Part shown: piece by piece, positions 21,475 through 32,580 of the stretch
How positions within the stretch are numbered: position 1 is the stretch's first letter
Layout of the letters: every line of letters starts with the position of its first letter
The notes under the pieces: model-generated
Databases searched by the model: none
Seen by the model: only the letters and a program-made list of their open reading frames with translations
What the model was told of the DNA's origin: nothing
Program-made: the position numbers and the translations under genes
Origin: Phascolarctos cinereus
Taxonomy: Eukaryota > Chordata > Mammalia > Diprotodontia > Phascolarctidae
Length of the DNA stretch: 64,000 nucleotides
NCBI RefSeq assembly: GCF_002099425.1
Contig: NW_018343987.1
Coordinates: 9,983,501 to 10,047,500, forward strand
Direction of reading: 5' to 3'

Positions 21475-21620
21475 GATGAATAAAACATTTCTCAAGCATT
21501 TACTATATGCAAAGCACTGGGGATACAAAAAGAAAACTAAGACAGCCTCTACTGCCAAGGATCTCACATTCTAATGGGAGAGGCAATGCATTTGGAAAGT
21601 ATCAGCTGCAAGTCAGATGA
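21475..21620 (-). repeat. L2 3' end
   Basis: TCAAGCATTTACTATATGCA, 'AAGCACTGGGGATACAAAAAG' and 'GGATCTCACATTCTAATGGG'. Confidence 0.85.
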
Positions 21621-21689
21621 AAGGTCTCAAGGTCATTATGGTACACAGGCAAAGCAGATGGTAATGCCTCTTCTTTAATATTGTTCCCA

Positions 21690-22400
21690 TTGATAAAATC
21701 ATATCAGTTGACCAAATGTTTGGTAGTGCTGAAGACTGTGGTGATGAGAGCTGCCCCTCCTTTGTCTTTAATAGATGTGACTATAGGACCTGTAGGAAAA
21801 GTTACCAGGCTGGATCTCCACAGGCTGAATATTCCCAGCCACTCTCATGGCTCTTGGGTTCAGGGTCCAGGGCTATCTCTCTCAGGATTGGAGGGGAGAT
21901 GGTGGTCAAGGTGGTAAAATCTTCCTGGTTCATGCTGCCTCCTGTCTCTCCTTTAGGGGGCCTTGATACGTCAGCTAGACTGGCGTGCCTGCTCTTGGGT
22001 GGCAGTTGGATGGTGATTGTTGGGGAAGGCTGGCTCCTTCTCCACAGGAGCCACCTGTCCCCAGTAATGGCTGAAGGGGCTGGGCTAGAAGTAGAAATGG
22101 GGGTCTGGGGACAAGGTGCTAGCTCTTCCAGAGCTTTTGTACGCATTTGCCTTTTGGTGTTAGCAGTTATGGTTATGACTGGTAGGAACCCTCTCCAACC
22201 CTCTCCCCTCAGTGATGGCTTTGGGGCCAAGGTTGGAAGCAGGTTTGATGGTTTGGGAGACATAGGTATCATGCCATCTCTCTCAGGGTTTGAGGGAAGA
22301 GAGTGGTTAAGATGGTGATAGTAGTTTGACTTACCTGGCACACGATGCCTCCTGTTTCTCCCTCAGGGTGCTTCAGTGAGGCTGGCTTGCCTGCCCTGTG
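21690..22400. repeat. Degenerate tandem duplication with long overlapping open frames
   Basis: A segment at about 21867-22010 (ATCTCTCTCAGGATTGGAGG ... 'GCCTCCTGTCTCTCCTTTAG' ... 'GGCGTGCCTGCTCTTGGGTGGCAG') recurs about 408 bp on at about 22275-22410 (ATCTCTCTCAGGGTTTGAGG ... 'GCCTCCTGTTTCTCCCTCAG' ... 'TTGCCTGCCCTGTGAATGGCAG'). Open frames of 200 (+, 21716-22318) and 179 (-, 21802-22341) residues overlap here. They are rich in G, S, P and L, match no family I know, and probably reflect GC content. Confidence 0.5.
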
Positions 22401-22437
22401 AATGGCAGTTAGTATACACATATGTGTGTATATATAC

Positions 22438-22686
22438 ATAGACATGGTGGTGCAGTGGATAAAGTGCTAACCCTGGAATCAGAAAAACCTGAGTTCCAAT
22501 CCAGCCTCAGACTCTTACTAGTTGTGTGACTTTGAGCAAGTCACTTAACCCTATTTACCTTAGTTTCCTCATCTGTAAAATGAGCTGGAGAAGGAAATGG
22601 CAAACCACTCCAGCATCTTTGCCAAGGAAACCCCAAATGGGGTCACAAAGAGTTGGACACGACTGAAAAATGACTGAACAGCAACG
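22438..22686 (+). repeat. MAR1-type SINE
   Basis: GGTGGTGCAGTGGATAAAGT through GAGCTGGAGAAGGAAATGGC, GGGGTCACAAAGAGTTGGAC and a GAACAGCAACGAC tail. Well preserved. Confidence 0.93.
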
Positions 22687-22689
22687 ACA

Positions 22690-22985
22690 TATGTAGATAT
22701 GCACACACATATACTTGTTACCTTCCTTAGAATGCAAGCTCTTTGTGAGTATGAGTTGTTTCATCCATTGTTTTCGTACCTACAGCCCTAGCACAGAGTT
22801 TGGAACATAAAAGGTACTTAATTAATACTTACGGATTGATTATGGAGATAATAACACTTGCTCTACCTACCTCACATCGTTGAGGGAAACATAAATCTGA
22901 AAGTGCTATACAATATGAGTAGAAAGGAGGGGCTTGGACCAGGAGCTCTCCAAGGTCCCTTCCAGCTCTGACATTCTGTTTTGAT
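22690..22985 (+). repeat. L2 3' end followed by MIR 3' end
   Basis: 22700-22845 is the L2 end ('AATGCAAGCTCTTTGTGAGT', 'AAAGGTACTTAATTAATACTTACG'). 22846-22985 carries the MIR 3' end ('AAGTGCTATACAATATGAG', 'AAGGTCCCTTCCAGCTCTGAC'). Confidence 0.7.
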
Positions 22986-23654
22986 GATTCCACATTGCTC
23001 TCTTCAAGTCCCTGTTAGGGGAGAAGGCCCCTGGGAAAACATTTTCATTTTAGTTGCTACAGATTTCCCTCCAATCCTTAGCAGCATTCCTGGGAAGAGA
23101 TGAGACAAGGGTACAGATGGAAAACAGGCAAAGTGAGGGTACTGAGGAAGCCCCAGGCTGGGGAATCAGGCTGTTTGAATGCTAGTCCCCTGCTGTCACT
23201 AACTAGTTGTGTCACCTTGAACGAGCCTTGGAGAAAGCCCACCCAGTGCCACTGAAGCCTGCCCAAAGCCTCAGCTTCTCTGGATGCGAGACCATAGGGG
23301 CAAACTACCCCAGAGAGTTGTTTTTTCTCAACTTGATTGGCACCTTCACTAATCCCTTAAACCCAAAGCAGGCTGAAGCTCAATATTCTACAGCACCCTG
23401 GAGCTCCCTTTGTTCCCCCAGATCTCCCCTGACACCATCAGATGCTTTATAGCTCTGAGCAACTACCATTTTTTCTCTTTCCAGATTTCCTTTCACTCAC
23501 TAATACCAATGTGCATTTTGGATGGGTATATATTTACAAGGGAAGAACTTAAATGCTGACATAGTTCAAAGCAGTATAAACAGGCAAAATTTTTTAACAA
23601 TCCCCCCTCCCAGCTTACTCTGGACTCTGCTGATCTAATCTAAATCATTCCCAG
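22986..23654. other. Mostly unassigned
   Basis: A MIR-like trace at about 23160-23225 ('TAACTAGTTGTGTCACCTTG'). The rest is not recognised. Confidence 0.35.
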
Positions 23655-23880
23655 GATCATATAGATTTAGAGCTGAAAGGGAACTTTGAGGTCCTCTAAT
23701 CCAACCGCCTCACTTTCTAGATAAGGAAAGGCCCAGGGAAGCCATGGAGTGTAACTTTAGAGCCAGACGAGACCTTCAAGGGTTAAGTGGCTTACTCAAG
23801 TTCACATAAGTGGTAAGTAGCTGAACTGGGATTTGAACTAGGTCCTTGGGTTCAAAATCCTACTCAAGCCCATCTGGAGT
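23655..23880 (-). repeat. MIR/THER-type SINE, antisense
   Basis: 'AGATTTAGAGCTGAAAGGGAAC', 'CCTCTAATCCAACCGCCTCAC', 'GAACTGGGATTTGAACTAGG'. An approximately 40-bp piece resembling the first block is repeated at about 23756. Confidence 0.75.
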
Positions 23881-24334
23881 CATGATAGGCATAATTTTCC
23901 TGATGCAACTTCTTTTCTCATACTCACAATAGGAAAGTCTTTACATAAAAGAAGACATACCTCCCCTGGGACTTGATTGACCTTGGACTCTCTGACACAG
24001 CTTCCTGGTCAACTAGGGCCATAGAAAGTCTCAGTCAGATGGGTTGCCACACCCTCATTACCTGCTAACCAAACTCATTGCTATATGGAGATGAAGAGTC
24101 TAGAGAATTCAATTATCACTCTATCCTTGTTGCCTGTCTTTGCTTTATTAAGGCACTGTACATTTCTTTTTGTAAATGTTCAAAGATTTACAAGTGCCTC
24201 ATTTTGTCCCCAAATTAAAGCTGAACTTTATAAAGGTTCTATTCTTAGAGTAAAATAATATGGGGATCTTATTGGCAGAAAGAACTATCTTCTCCTGTGC
24301 TTTCCTTTTCCTAACCACTCAGCAAAATGGTCAA
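23881..24334. other. Unassigned
   Basis: AT-rich at 24120-24260. No repeat or gene recognised. Confidence 0.35.
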
Positions 24335-24440
24335 CTTGATTTAACTGTCTTTCATTTTCCTCATCTCTAAAATGGAATCAATAGGTCCTGCCTACTAGTT
24401 TTATTGCAAGGAACAAATAGGATAAGCAATGTGAAAATAA
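24335..24440 (+). repeat. MIR 3' half
   Basis: CATTTTCCTCATCTCTAAAA and the degenerate GCAAGGAACAAATAGGATAA. Confidence 0.6.
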
Positions 24441-24845
24441 TATCAAGGGCAGGATTATTGCATGTCACATATACACATGTAAGGTAGATTTGCTCAGGGT
24501 GGGGGTGGGGGTGGGGGGGAGGTCACTTGTACAAAATAGAGGTAGAAATTTAGCTAAGCAGGAGGAAGATGATGACTTTGCACCTGGCCTTAGTGTTAGT
24601 TCCTCAGCCATCCCCCTTCCCACTCATTTGTATGGTGACAAAAGGCTTTGGGGAATTGAAAGATGGGAGACCCCCAACTCTTGAGAAAACTTGGCATTCT
24701 TTTTTGGAGGGCAGTTTCTAAAATGGATGCTGACTGAGTGAAGTTTAGTAAATGCGAATTAAACAGGGAGCCATATGGACTTTTTAACCTTAAATCAGAG
24801 TGAAAACTGAGAGAAACCCCTGCCCTCAAGTTCAGGAAATACAGG

Positions 24846-25338
24846 TGGAAAGACAGATTTTTTTTCCTTTTTTTAATTAATTTGTTTTGAATTATCAGCA
24901 ATCACTTCCATAATCTTTTGAGTTTTACATTTTTCTCTCCCTCCCTCCGCACCTCGCTCCCCAAGACAGTGAGCAATCTGCTATAGGCTATACATATATA
25001 TTCCTATTAAACATATTTTCACCTTGGTGATGTTGTAAGTAAGAATTAGAGCTAATAGGAGGAACCACCAGAAAGAGGAAACAAAACACAACAGAAGAAA
25101 AAAAATAGCAAATAATATGCTTCAATCTACATTCAAACTCCATAGTTCTTTCTTCTTTGTGGATAACATTTTCCATCATGAGGCTTTTGGAGATGTCTTG
25201 GATCCTTGTATTGCTGAGAAGGGTTAAGTCTATCGATATTAGTCATCACACAACATGTTTGTTACTGCGTGCAACGTTCTCCTGGTTCTGCTCACTTCAC
25301 TCAGCATCAGACCATACAAGTCTTGGAAAGACAGATTT
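24846..25338 (-). mobile_element. L1 LINE 3' end with 15-bp exact TSD
   Basis: A strongly 5'-truncated L1 of about 460 bp (24861-25323) on the minus strand. TSD TGGAAAGACAGATTT lies at 24846-24860 and 25324-25338. It covers the 3'UTR (AATCACTTCCATAATCTTTT, 'GCAATCTGCTATAGGC') and the last ORF2 codons (CTGGTTCTGCTCACTTCACT). Its 3'UTR is longer than that of the 11.4 kb copy. Confidence 0.97.
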
Positions 25339-26224
25339 AAGTATGAGGGGACTAGTTAGCTGGAGAGGTTCTAGTTCCGCCATTTCCAAAGAGTTTGGCT
25401 TGGGGCAAGCAATCTTTCTTGGAGAAGAAATATCCATTTCTGATCAAGACTTGAAGACCAGACACATCTTCTTATGGGAGAAAACTACTGAAGTTATTTC
25501 CCTCGTCTTTTGACTGAGTATGTTAGGGTTTTTACCTTTCTATAATAGCTGTAGCATAAAGGCCTTTGGACTTTTAGCTAAAAGAGGAATGGCAGAACCC
25601 ATTTATTTTCCTCTGAGAAAGAGTAGATCTCTAACGAAGGCTCCAGCTGAAGCTAGAAGTTAGATGCAAAGCTTTAGTGCCTGGTGGAGGTGTGATGACT
25701 AAGGAACTAAAGGAATAATTCTTAGAAGCAGGCACATGATACCAAAAGGGAGCAGGCCCAACAGGAATATCATGAAACGTTATCATATGGCACCTCCAGT
25801 CCTGTTGCATTGGAGGCATGATGTCCCGCCATGTGTGCAGCCTGGACTCCTAGGTTCCTTATGTATGCACCCTTCCATGCGTGTCCAGTCTTTCCACTGA
25901 TGGCGTTCATTTTTGTGGGGGAATATACCTTAGGCTTATGGAGAAATAGTTCATTTCTCCTTTTCTTACTGCATTATTTTGTTAAATGCTTTTGTTTTGA
26001 ACTAATTATTTCCTCTGACTGACCAATAATGGCAAACACATCAATGGGGGCTTGTGCATTTTGGTTTTAAGTAGATGTGGACCTAAAGCATACCTTGAAC
26101 CTGAGATAGTCTTATTTAGGGGATATAAATTGAGGTGCCTTTAAGTGCTATGAATATATATGAAATTACTAATCTATCAGGAGCTGGAGAGGATGTTAGA
26201 GATCATATCCAATCCTTTTGTATA
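25339..26224. other. Unassigned, repeat-poor
   Basis: About 0.9 kb without a recognisable repeat; no exon signal. 26145-26215 ends in a MIR-like fragment ('GGAGCTGGAGAGGATGTTAGAGATC'). Confidence 0.4.
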
Positions 26225-26290
26225 GAAAAATATTGCTGTGTGACCTTGGACAAGTCACTTACCCCAATTGCCTTGCCAAAAAAAAATATT
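26225..26290 (+). mobile_element. 5'-truncated poly(A) tRNA-SINE
   Basis: Only the 3' part remains: GCTGTGTGACCTTGGACAAG, 'CCCCAATTGCCTTGCC', A-tail. It is flanked by AAAAATATTG on both sides, which suggests a short TSD. Confidence 0.7.
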
Positions 26291-26673
26291 GATGCCTTTT
26301 GCTTTTAACACCACAGTAATTTCTTGATATACCATTTCCCCTATTTAGACTTCTTCCTTATAACAGAGGAAAATAGTTAAACAAAGCCAGTTAACCTAGT
26401 GACGATGCCTGCTTGTCCATGCAGCATTCTGAATCCATAGTTTTTTACCTCTCAACCAAGAGAAATGAAATGTATTTATTTGATCATTTGTTCTCCAAGA
26501 CATATATTTCAACCCCTAATTTTGTAGATGAGAAAATGAAGTCCTGTGAGGTTAAATGATTCCAAACTCAGTGCTCTTTCCATTACCTTCTAGCACTGTT
26601 ACGATGACCAAACAAGAGAGTGCATGTGAAGTAAAACATAAAGGACTATCTCGATTTGAGCTATTGTCATCCT

Positions 26674-27949
26674 CATCCTCTGCTTTTTAAAGAAAATTTA
26701 TTAATTAATTTTGATTTATCAACAATCACTTCCATATGCTTTAAATAAAAAAAAGATTAAAATTTTTCTCCCCCTTCCTCCCTACCACCTTCCCCAAGAT
26801 GGCGCACAATCTCATATAGGCTATACATTTACATTCTTATTAAACATATTTTCACTTTAGTGAAGTTGTAAGTAAAAATTAAAACCAATAGGAAGAACCA
26901 TTAGAAAGAGGAAACAAAACTCAACAGAAGGTAAAAATAAGTGAGAGCAATTTGACTTCCATAGTTCTTTCTTTGGATGTGGACAGCATTTTCCATCCCA
27001 AGGCCTCTGGAGATGTCTTAGATCCTCATAATGCTGAGAAGGGTTCAGTTTAACATTCTTAGTCATTGCATAACGTGGCTGCTATTGTGTACAAAGTCCT
27101 CTTGGTTCTGCTCACTTCACTCAGCATCAGACCACACAAGTCTTCCGAGGTTTTTCTGAAGTCAGCCTGTTCATCATTTCTTATAGCACAACAGTATTCC
27201 ATTACATTCATATACCACAACTTGCTCAGCCATTCCCCAATGGATGGGCATCCTCTCAATTTCCAATTCTTTGCCACCACAAAAAGAGCTGCTATGAATA
27301 TTTTTGTACATGTGGGTCCTTTTCCCATTTGTATGATCTCTTTAGGATATAGCCCTAGAAGTGCTATTGCTGGATCAAAGGGTATGCTCATTTTTGTAGC
27401 CCTTTGGGCATAGTTCCAAATTGTTCTCCAAAATGGTTGGATCATTTCACAACTCCGCCAACAATGTATTAGCGTACCGATTTTCCCACATCCTCTCCAA
27501 CATCTATCATTTTCCTGTTTTGTCATGTTGGCCAATCTGATAGGTATGATGTGGTACCTCAGAACTGTTTTGATTTGCATTTCTCTAATCAATAATGATT
27601 TAGAGCATTTTTTCATATGATTATAGATGGCTTTAATTTCTTCATCTGAGAACTGTCTGTTCATATCATTTGACCATTTATCAATTGGGGAATGGCTTGT
27701 GTTCTTATAAATTTGTCTTAATTCTCTATATATTTTAGAAATGAGGCCCTTATCAGAGAGATTGGTTGTAAAAATTCTTTCTCAGTTTTCTACCTTCCTT
27801 CTAATCTTAGCTGCATTGGTTTTGTGCAAAAACTTTTCAATTTAATGTAATCAAAATTATCCATTTTGCTTTTCATAATGTTCTCTATCTCCTGTTTGGT
27901 CATGAATTCTTTTGTTCTCCATAGATCTGATACATCCTCTGCTTTTAAA
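26674..27949 (-). mobile_element. Young L1 LINE 3' end with TSDs
   Basis: A 5'-truncated L1 of about 1.24 kb (about 26692-27932) on the minus strand. Its TSD is CATCCTCTGCTTTT (26674-26687 and 27933-27946), slightly longer if the A/T run counts. It holds the ORF2 C-terminal domain (CWRGCGKIGTLIHCW, IFIAALFVVAKNW, ending at 27059) and, further upstream, the block encoding KEFMTKQEIENIMKSK / YIKLKSFCTKP, matching human L1 'KEFMTKTPKA ... LIKLKSFC'. It is broken in the upstream part by at least one in-frame stop. Near-identical to 11.5-12.4 kb over the shared ORF2 portion. Confidence 0.97.
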
Positions 27950-28055
27950 ATGCTTTATGCAAAAGGAGGCAGGAAAGCAGGGATAGTGGCAAGGGTACTC
28001 ATCATGGGAACAGTTACAGTTCTTTATAGAGGAAGGTACTGGGAAGAGATTATGG

Positions 28056-28300
28056 ACAGCTAGGTGGCATAGTGGATAGAACACTGGGCCTGGAGTCAGG
28101 ATGACCCACGTCCAAATTTGCCTTCAGATACTTACTAGCTGTGTGACCCTGGGCAGGTGACTTAACTCTGTCTGCCTCAGTTTTCCTCATCTGTAAAATG
28201 AGCTGGAGAAGGAAATGGCAAACCACTTCAGTATATCTGCCAAGAAAACCCTAAACAGGGTCACAAAGAGTCAGACATGACTAAAAAAGCAACAACATAA
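28056..28300 (+). repeat. MAR1-type SINE
   Basis: ACAGCTAGGTGGCATAGTGG, 'GACTCTGTCTGCCTCAG'-like core, GAGCTGGAGAAGGAAATGGC, and the tail AAAGCAACAACATAAG. Confidence 0.92.
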
Positions 28301-28386
28301 GGAATGAGGGTCATTCATACAGGGTACCGCAGGGTGGATTCCTCAGAGGATGTTTATGTTGGATTCATGGAAGTCCATAATCCTAA

Positions 28387-28671
28387 TGTTGTAGTTCCTG
28401 AACCCCTACTAGTGTGCTTATCTTTCAGTAGCAGCCAAGACACAATTAGCTCAAGGCAAATTTATTGGAATAGAATGGCAAGATTACAACAGAACATTCC
28501 TCCCCATAAGTTTGGGGTATATCCCCCCACAAACATACATGCCACAAATGAGGAGAATGAGCAAACACAGAGATCATACATGAGGGGTTCCCACATGAGC
28601 AGGACAGAAGAATGGACAGATCATGCCTTTGACACTGTAAGGCCCTGATAACTCTTGTCATGTCCCTGACA
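28387..28671 (-). mobile_element. LTR of a Ty3/gypsy element (3' LTR)
   Basis: 285 bp. On the minus strand it begins TGTCAGGGACATGACA and ends GGAACTACAACA, i.e. TG...CA ends. The element's polyadenylation signal (AATAAA, plus-strand 28461-28466) lies inside. A purine-rich polypurine tract (minus strand CACAGAGGAGGAAGC) abuts the LTR on the internal side, as expected for a 3' LTR. I found no second copy in the window. Confidence 0.75.
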
Positions 28672-28774
28672 TGCTTCCTCCTCTGTGTTTTTCTGGGTTG
28701 AAGCTGGTAGCTAATGGTAGACCATTCTCAAAGGGTCTCTTAGTCAAAGATGTCCTAGTCTTACAGTCTTGAGT

Positions 28775-29232
28775 CAGGGAGCTTCTTAATCTTTTTCTGT
28801 GTCATAAATATTTCTGACAGTCTGACCAAGACTATATATCCTATGTCAGAAGAATGTTTTAATGGCATGAAACATAACACTTAGGATTACAAAGGAAACC
28901 AATCATGCTTGAAATGTGTTGAGTTGTTTTTTCAGTCACTTCTGACTCTTTGTGAGTCCATTTGAAGTTTTCTCAGCAAAGATACTAGAGTGGTTTGTGA
29001 TATCCTTCTCCAGCTCATTTGACATATGAGGAAACTGAGGCAAACAGAGTTAAAGGACTTGCCCAGGGTCTCACAGCTAGTAAATGTCTGAGGCTGGATT
29101 TGAACTCATGAAGATGAGTCTTTTGGACTCTAGGCCCAGTGTCCTATCTACTGTGCCACCTAGTGGTATATTGAAATACAGTTACCAAAATGTTTTTTAA
29201 AAAGTTCATGGACCCCAGGGTAAGAACTCCTG
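28775..29232. mobile_element. hAT-like short element split by MAR1
   Basis: The outer ends CAGGGAGCTTCTTAATC and AAGAACTCCTG match the termini of the 9779-9967 element, and the inner blocks match it too ('ACAAAGGAAACCAATCATG', 'GTTCATGGACCCCAGGGTAAG'). The right flank CTCTAGAG fits the nTCTAGAn hAT target preference. A MAR1 SINE sits inside. Confidence 0.7.
28924..29165 (-). repeat. MAR1-type SINE inside hAT-like element
   Basis: TCAGTCACTTCTGACTCTTT, 'ATCCTTCTCCAGCTCATTTG', 'TGAGGAAACTGAGGCAAACAG', ending ACTGTGCCACCTAG. Confidence 0.92.
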
Positions 29233-30477
29233 CTCTAGAGACTCCTTGGGTTTCCTAAGGTAATTGCCTGGAAAGCTAAATAGGAATAGGAGCAAATTGC
29301 TAACAGGAACTAGGCAGCTGAGGTTCTTGACCAAACATCAACATGTATCACCGATAGGTGAAGTCCATGGCATCATTCCTGGTGACATTATAAGTGTGTA
29401 CTACAAATGACACATGCTGACTTCAATAAGCCTTCTGCTTGGGCTTCAGGGTTCCCAATGTGCTTAACAGCTTTAGATTGAAGCACTCTGGCTGTGACTC
29501 TCCTTGGGGATAGCATGGCAGAGTTCCAGACTTCTTAATTCCTGCCAGGTCAAGCACCAACTTGAGTAACTTGCTCTCATTCATCCTCCATCATGACTGG
29601 AATAAATCTGGGCAAGAAAGCCATATTCTGAGAAAGACCTCTTCTATAGCATTTTGGTCACTGTGGAAATCTTCTGATTCCTGACTGGGTAAAATGATCT
29701 ATTATCACAGGGATGCTGCTCAAAGCCTTCCAATTCTTTTCCAAAGATGAGAAATCTAGGTCCACCAGCTCCATATTATGGCCACTGCTTATATTCTCCA
29801 GGTGAGCAGTTTGAATTAGCAATACTTTTCTTCCTGATAGAAGCCTTGTGTATCTCATCTGCATCAGCTGCCATCTGGGGCCACAACGAGTCCAGAATTT
29901 TCTTTTAGCCCAGATGTCTAAAATCGTTGTGGAGGGCTTCCCTAGCCATGCATCAATAGGCTTTGGGTAGTGCTAATTGCCTTCTTACACTTCACGTGGG
30001 ATCCCTCTAATACAGTGTTCTGTTACTGAGTTCCAAATTCTGCTCCTCCTATAATAATAGCTTGGCTTCAGGTGAGCTAGGCCTAAATCTTTTGTGATCA
30101 TGTTACTTCTTCTTGGCCAGCTTCAAAGCTCTTATGCCCTCATCTTGCATCTGGGCCCACAGCCAGTCATCCCAGTTCAACCTGGATATAGAGGGTTGGC
30201 TCAGGGTTCCATAATTTACTTCCACTGATGGCATACTCTCTGCCACATTCTTGGGTCAGCACTCCAGCTGGCTGGAGCATAGATTACATTCATGCCTGCT
30301 GTGGGAATCTCTATGGTCTCCAGTCCCTGACTCTGACAGGATAGGGCCTCTCCATCCATGATGCTTCTGTCTAGTTCAAATTGAACTTGTTGTTAGACAA
30401 GGTAGTACTAATCAGTGGCTGGTGGCATCCAACTTGGCACTTACCAGAATTTACATCAGGAAAGAAGAAAGAAAGAA

Positions 30478-30715
30478 AACAAGCATTTATTAAGTTTCTG
30501 CCATGTGCCAGGCACTGTCTTAAGTGCTTTACAAATATTATCTCGCTTGATCCTTTAAAAAACCCTGGGATGTAAAGTGCTATTATCATCATCCATTTTG
30601 CAGATGAGGAATCTGAGGCAGACAATGTCTGCCCAGTGTCACACAGCTGGTAAATGTCTGAGGTAGGATTTGAACTCAGGTCTTCCTGACTTCAGTGTGC
30701 CACCTAGGTGCTTCA
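30478..30715 (-). repeat. MIR/CORE-SINE, antisense
   Basis: AACAAGCATTTATTAAGTTT, 'TTACAAATATTATCTCGCTTG', 'GCAGATGAGGAATCTGAGGC', GTGTGCCACCTAGGTG. Confidence 0.88.
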
Positions 30716-31011
30716 GTGCTTATGGTCTGTCCTTGGTAACTGAGCAGATTGTCTTTGAGCAGCTTTTCAGGGACAGCTTACTTCAAGGCTAAGGGCGCAT
30801 TGTCAGTGAGTTACCAATTGGACGATGTGATAAGGATCTGATACCCATTGTTGTCCTGGTAATAGACTGTTCCAAAACTACCCAGGCTGGCACCAGTGTG
30901 TGGCATGAATGAACTGGCAAATGAACTGGCAAATACCAGCCCTAGTGCATGTGTGAGACAGTTGGTTAGGTCCTCAAAGGCCTCATCAGATTTTTGATAC
31001 ATAATAGGAAC

Positions 31012-31185
31012 TCAGAACTCCCTACAATCCAACTTCAGATTTGGACAGCTAGTACAAGTCCACCAGTCTCTTTATATGTCTAGCCTGACCATCTCAACTC
31101 TTGGACATCACCAGAGGCTTATAATAGGGAAAAAGGTGATATATGCAAGGGGTTGTTACTTAAAAGTACAGGATTTCACCAAAAT
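31012..31185 (+). repeat. Unnamed repeat, arm 1 of an inverted pair
   Basis: About 170 bp whose reverse complement recurs at 32834-33005 at roughly 90% identity (shared words AGTAACAACCCCTTGCATAT, 'AAGCCTCTGGTGATGTC', 'TGGTCAGGCTAGACATATAAAGAGA' abbreviated). It interrupts the gypsy pol region. The family is not known to me. Confidence 0.75.
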
Positions 31186-31299
31186 TTCACAAAGGTTTCC
31201 AAGAGGTCCAAGTCAAGGTCAAATCCAGGCTTTTTCTTCTGGATGGCATGCTATTTTTGAACTTCCCTTCAGAGGAGTATGAGATCATTGATTTAAATC

Positions 31300-31470
31300 T
31301 GTACAGAGTTGTAGAGGTATTCAGTCCAACCTACTCATTTTACAGGTAAGGAAACTGAGGCCAACAGAGGTTTAGCGACTTGCACAAGTTTATAGCTAGT
31401 GTCCATAGTGAGATTCAAACCCAGGTCTTCCTAACTCCAAAGTCCAACACTCTCCACACACCATATTCTC
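31300..31470 (-). repeat. MIR/THER-type SINE, antisense
   Basis: 'AGTCCAACCTACTCATTTTAC', AAGGAAACTGAGGCCAACAG, 'GATTCAAACCCAGGTCTTCC'. Confidence 0.82.
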
Positions 31471-31814
31471 TTGGGCTCCTAACACAAGTGAGAACATTGG
31501 GAAGAGTAAAAAAAAATCTCTGATAAGTACCACCAAACTCCAGAAGTGACCCCAACTCAAGATGGTTCTCCAGACATGGTGAGGTAATGACTTCTTATAT
31601 CAACTCATTGTCAATACTTGCTCCCTATACATTTCCTGACAATTGACAGCTCTAGGCCAAGAGGCTTCACTTGATCCAGTGTCTTCAGCATTTCCCCATG
31701 GTTGCCCTCAAATGTCTCTCCTAATACAACAAGACCACCCAGAGAGACTAACACCTCTGAGTAGTTCATATCACTCACCACTTTCTCAATAAGCTGCTAA
31801 AATGAACTTAAATT

Positions 31815-32160
31815 CCACATGCATTTATTAAGCATCTACTGTATACAAGCCAGGTGCTGAGGATAAAAAGAAAAAGAAAAAAATCCTTTCATCCTAAAGA
31901 AGTTTACATTCTACCTGAGAATACAATGCATACACTTCTAAGTAAATACAAAAGAGTATGAGGAAAGAGATTTGTTAATGACTAGCCATTTCAGGGAAGG
32001 TTTCTTATAGGAGATGGCACATGAGCAGAGCCTTAAAGCATTGTAGAGATTCTAAGATACAAAGGTGAGGAAGAACACATTCTAGACATGGGGGACCACA
32101 GCGTGTGGGTGGGGATATGGAGTGTCAAGTTCAAGGAAGAGTAAGTACTCAAATACATTT
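31815..32160 (-). repeat. L2 3' end
   Basis: GCATTTATTAAGCATCTACT, 'CAGGTGCTGAGGATAAAAAG', 'GAAGTTTACATTCTACC', 'GGAAGGTTTCTTATAGGAG'. Confidence 0.85.
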
Positions 32161-32164
32161 GGAT

Positions 32165-32580
32165 ACAAAAAAATCATCTTCATGATTACAGGATGGGGGA
32201 GGCAAGGTTAGGTAGCAGTTGTTCTTAAAAGGATCTGGAGAATCTTAGTGGACCAGAAACTTAATATATGAGTAGTCCATGTGATGAGGCTAACAAAAAA
32301 GTTAATGCAGTCTGGCTGCATTTAGAAAAGAATAGCTTCTTCTTTCATCAGACCTCATCTGAATTATTATGTTCAGTTATAGAAGGATATTAATAAGCCA
32401 GAGAGTGTCCAGAGGAGGGCAAAGAGAATGGTGAAGGGCCTTGAGTCCATGCCCTAATAGAACAGGTTGAAGGAGATGAGTAAGTTTACCATACAGAAGA
32501 AAACACTTGGGGCAGGGGGATAGGCAGGTGGGAAAGAGGCATAATAGTTATCTCCAAGTATTTAGAAGGCTGTCATGTAT
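32165..32580 (+). repeat. L3/CR1 LINE 3' portion
   Basis: 'AATGCAGTCTGGCTGCATT', 'ACCTCATCTGAATTATTATG', GTCCAGAGGAGGGCAAAGAG, 'GAGTCCATGCCCTAATAGAACAG' and 'TCTCCAAGTATTTAGAAGG' follow the CR1/L3 consensus order. Confidence 0.85.

Larger units (their letters stand above)
28672..31800 (-). mobile_element. Ty3/gypsy retrotransposon fossil, internal (pol) region
   Basis: Broken remains of a Ty3/gypsy (Metaviridae-type) pol gene, read on the minus strand towards the LTR at 28387. Order: reverse transcriptase C-terminal part about 31800-31480, RNase H about 31010-30720 and 30480-30370, and integrase about 30270-29235 (zinc-binding region, catalytic core and the Pro-Gln-Gly-Asp-like block). The layout RT-RNase H-integrase-LTR is that of gypsy elements, and the similarity is to vertebrate and mammalian gypsy (MamGyp-like) sequences. 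Later insertions: MIR (31300-31470), an unnamed repeat (31012-31185), MIR (30478-30712), a hAT-like element (28775-29232) and a MAR1 inside that. Many breaks; clearly old and dead. Gag and a 5' LTR are not recognised. Confidence 0.7.
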
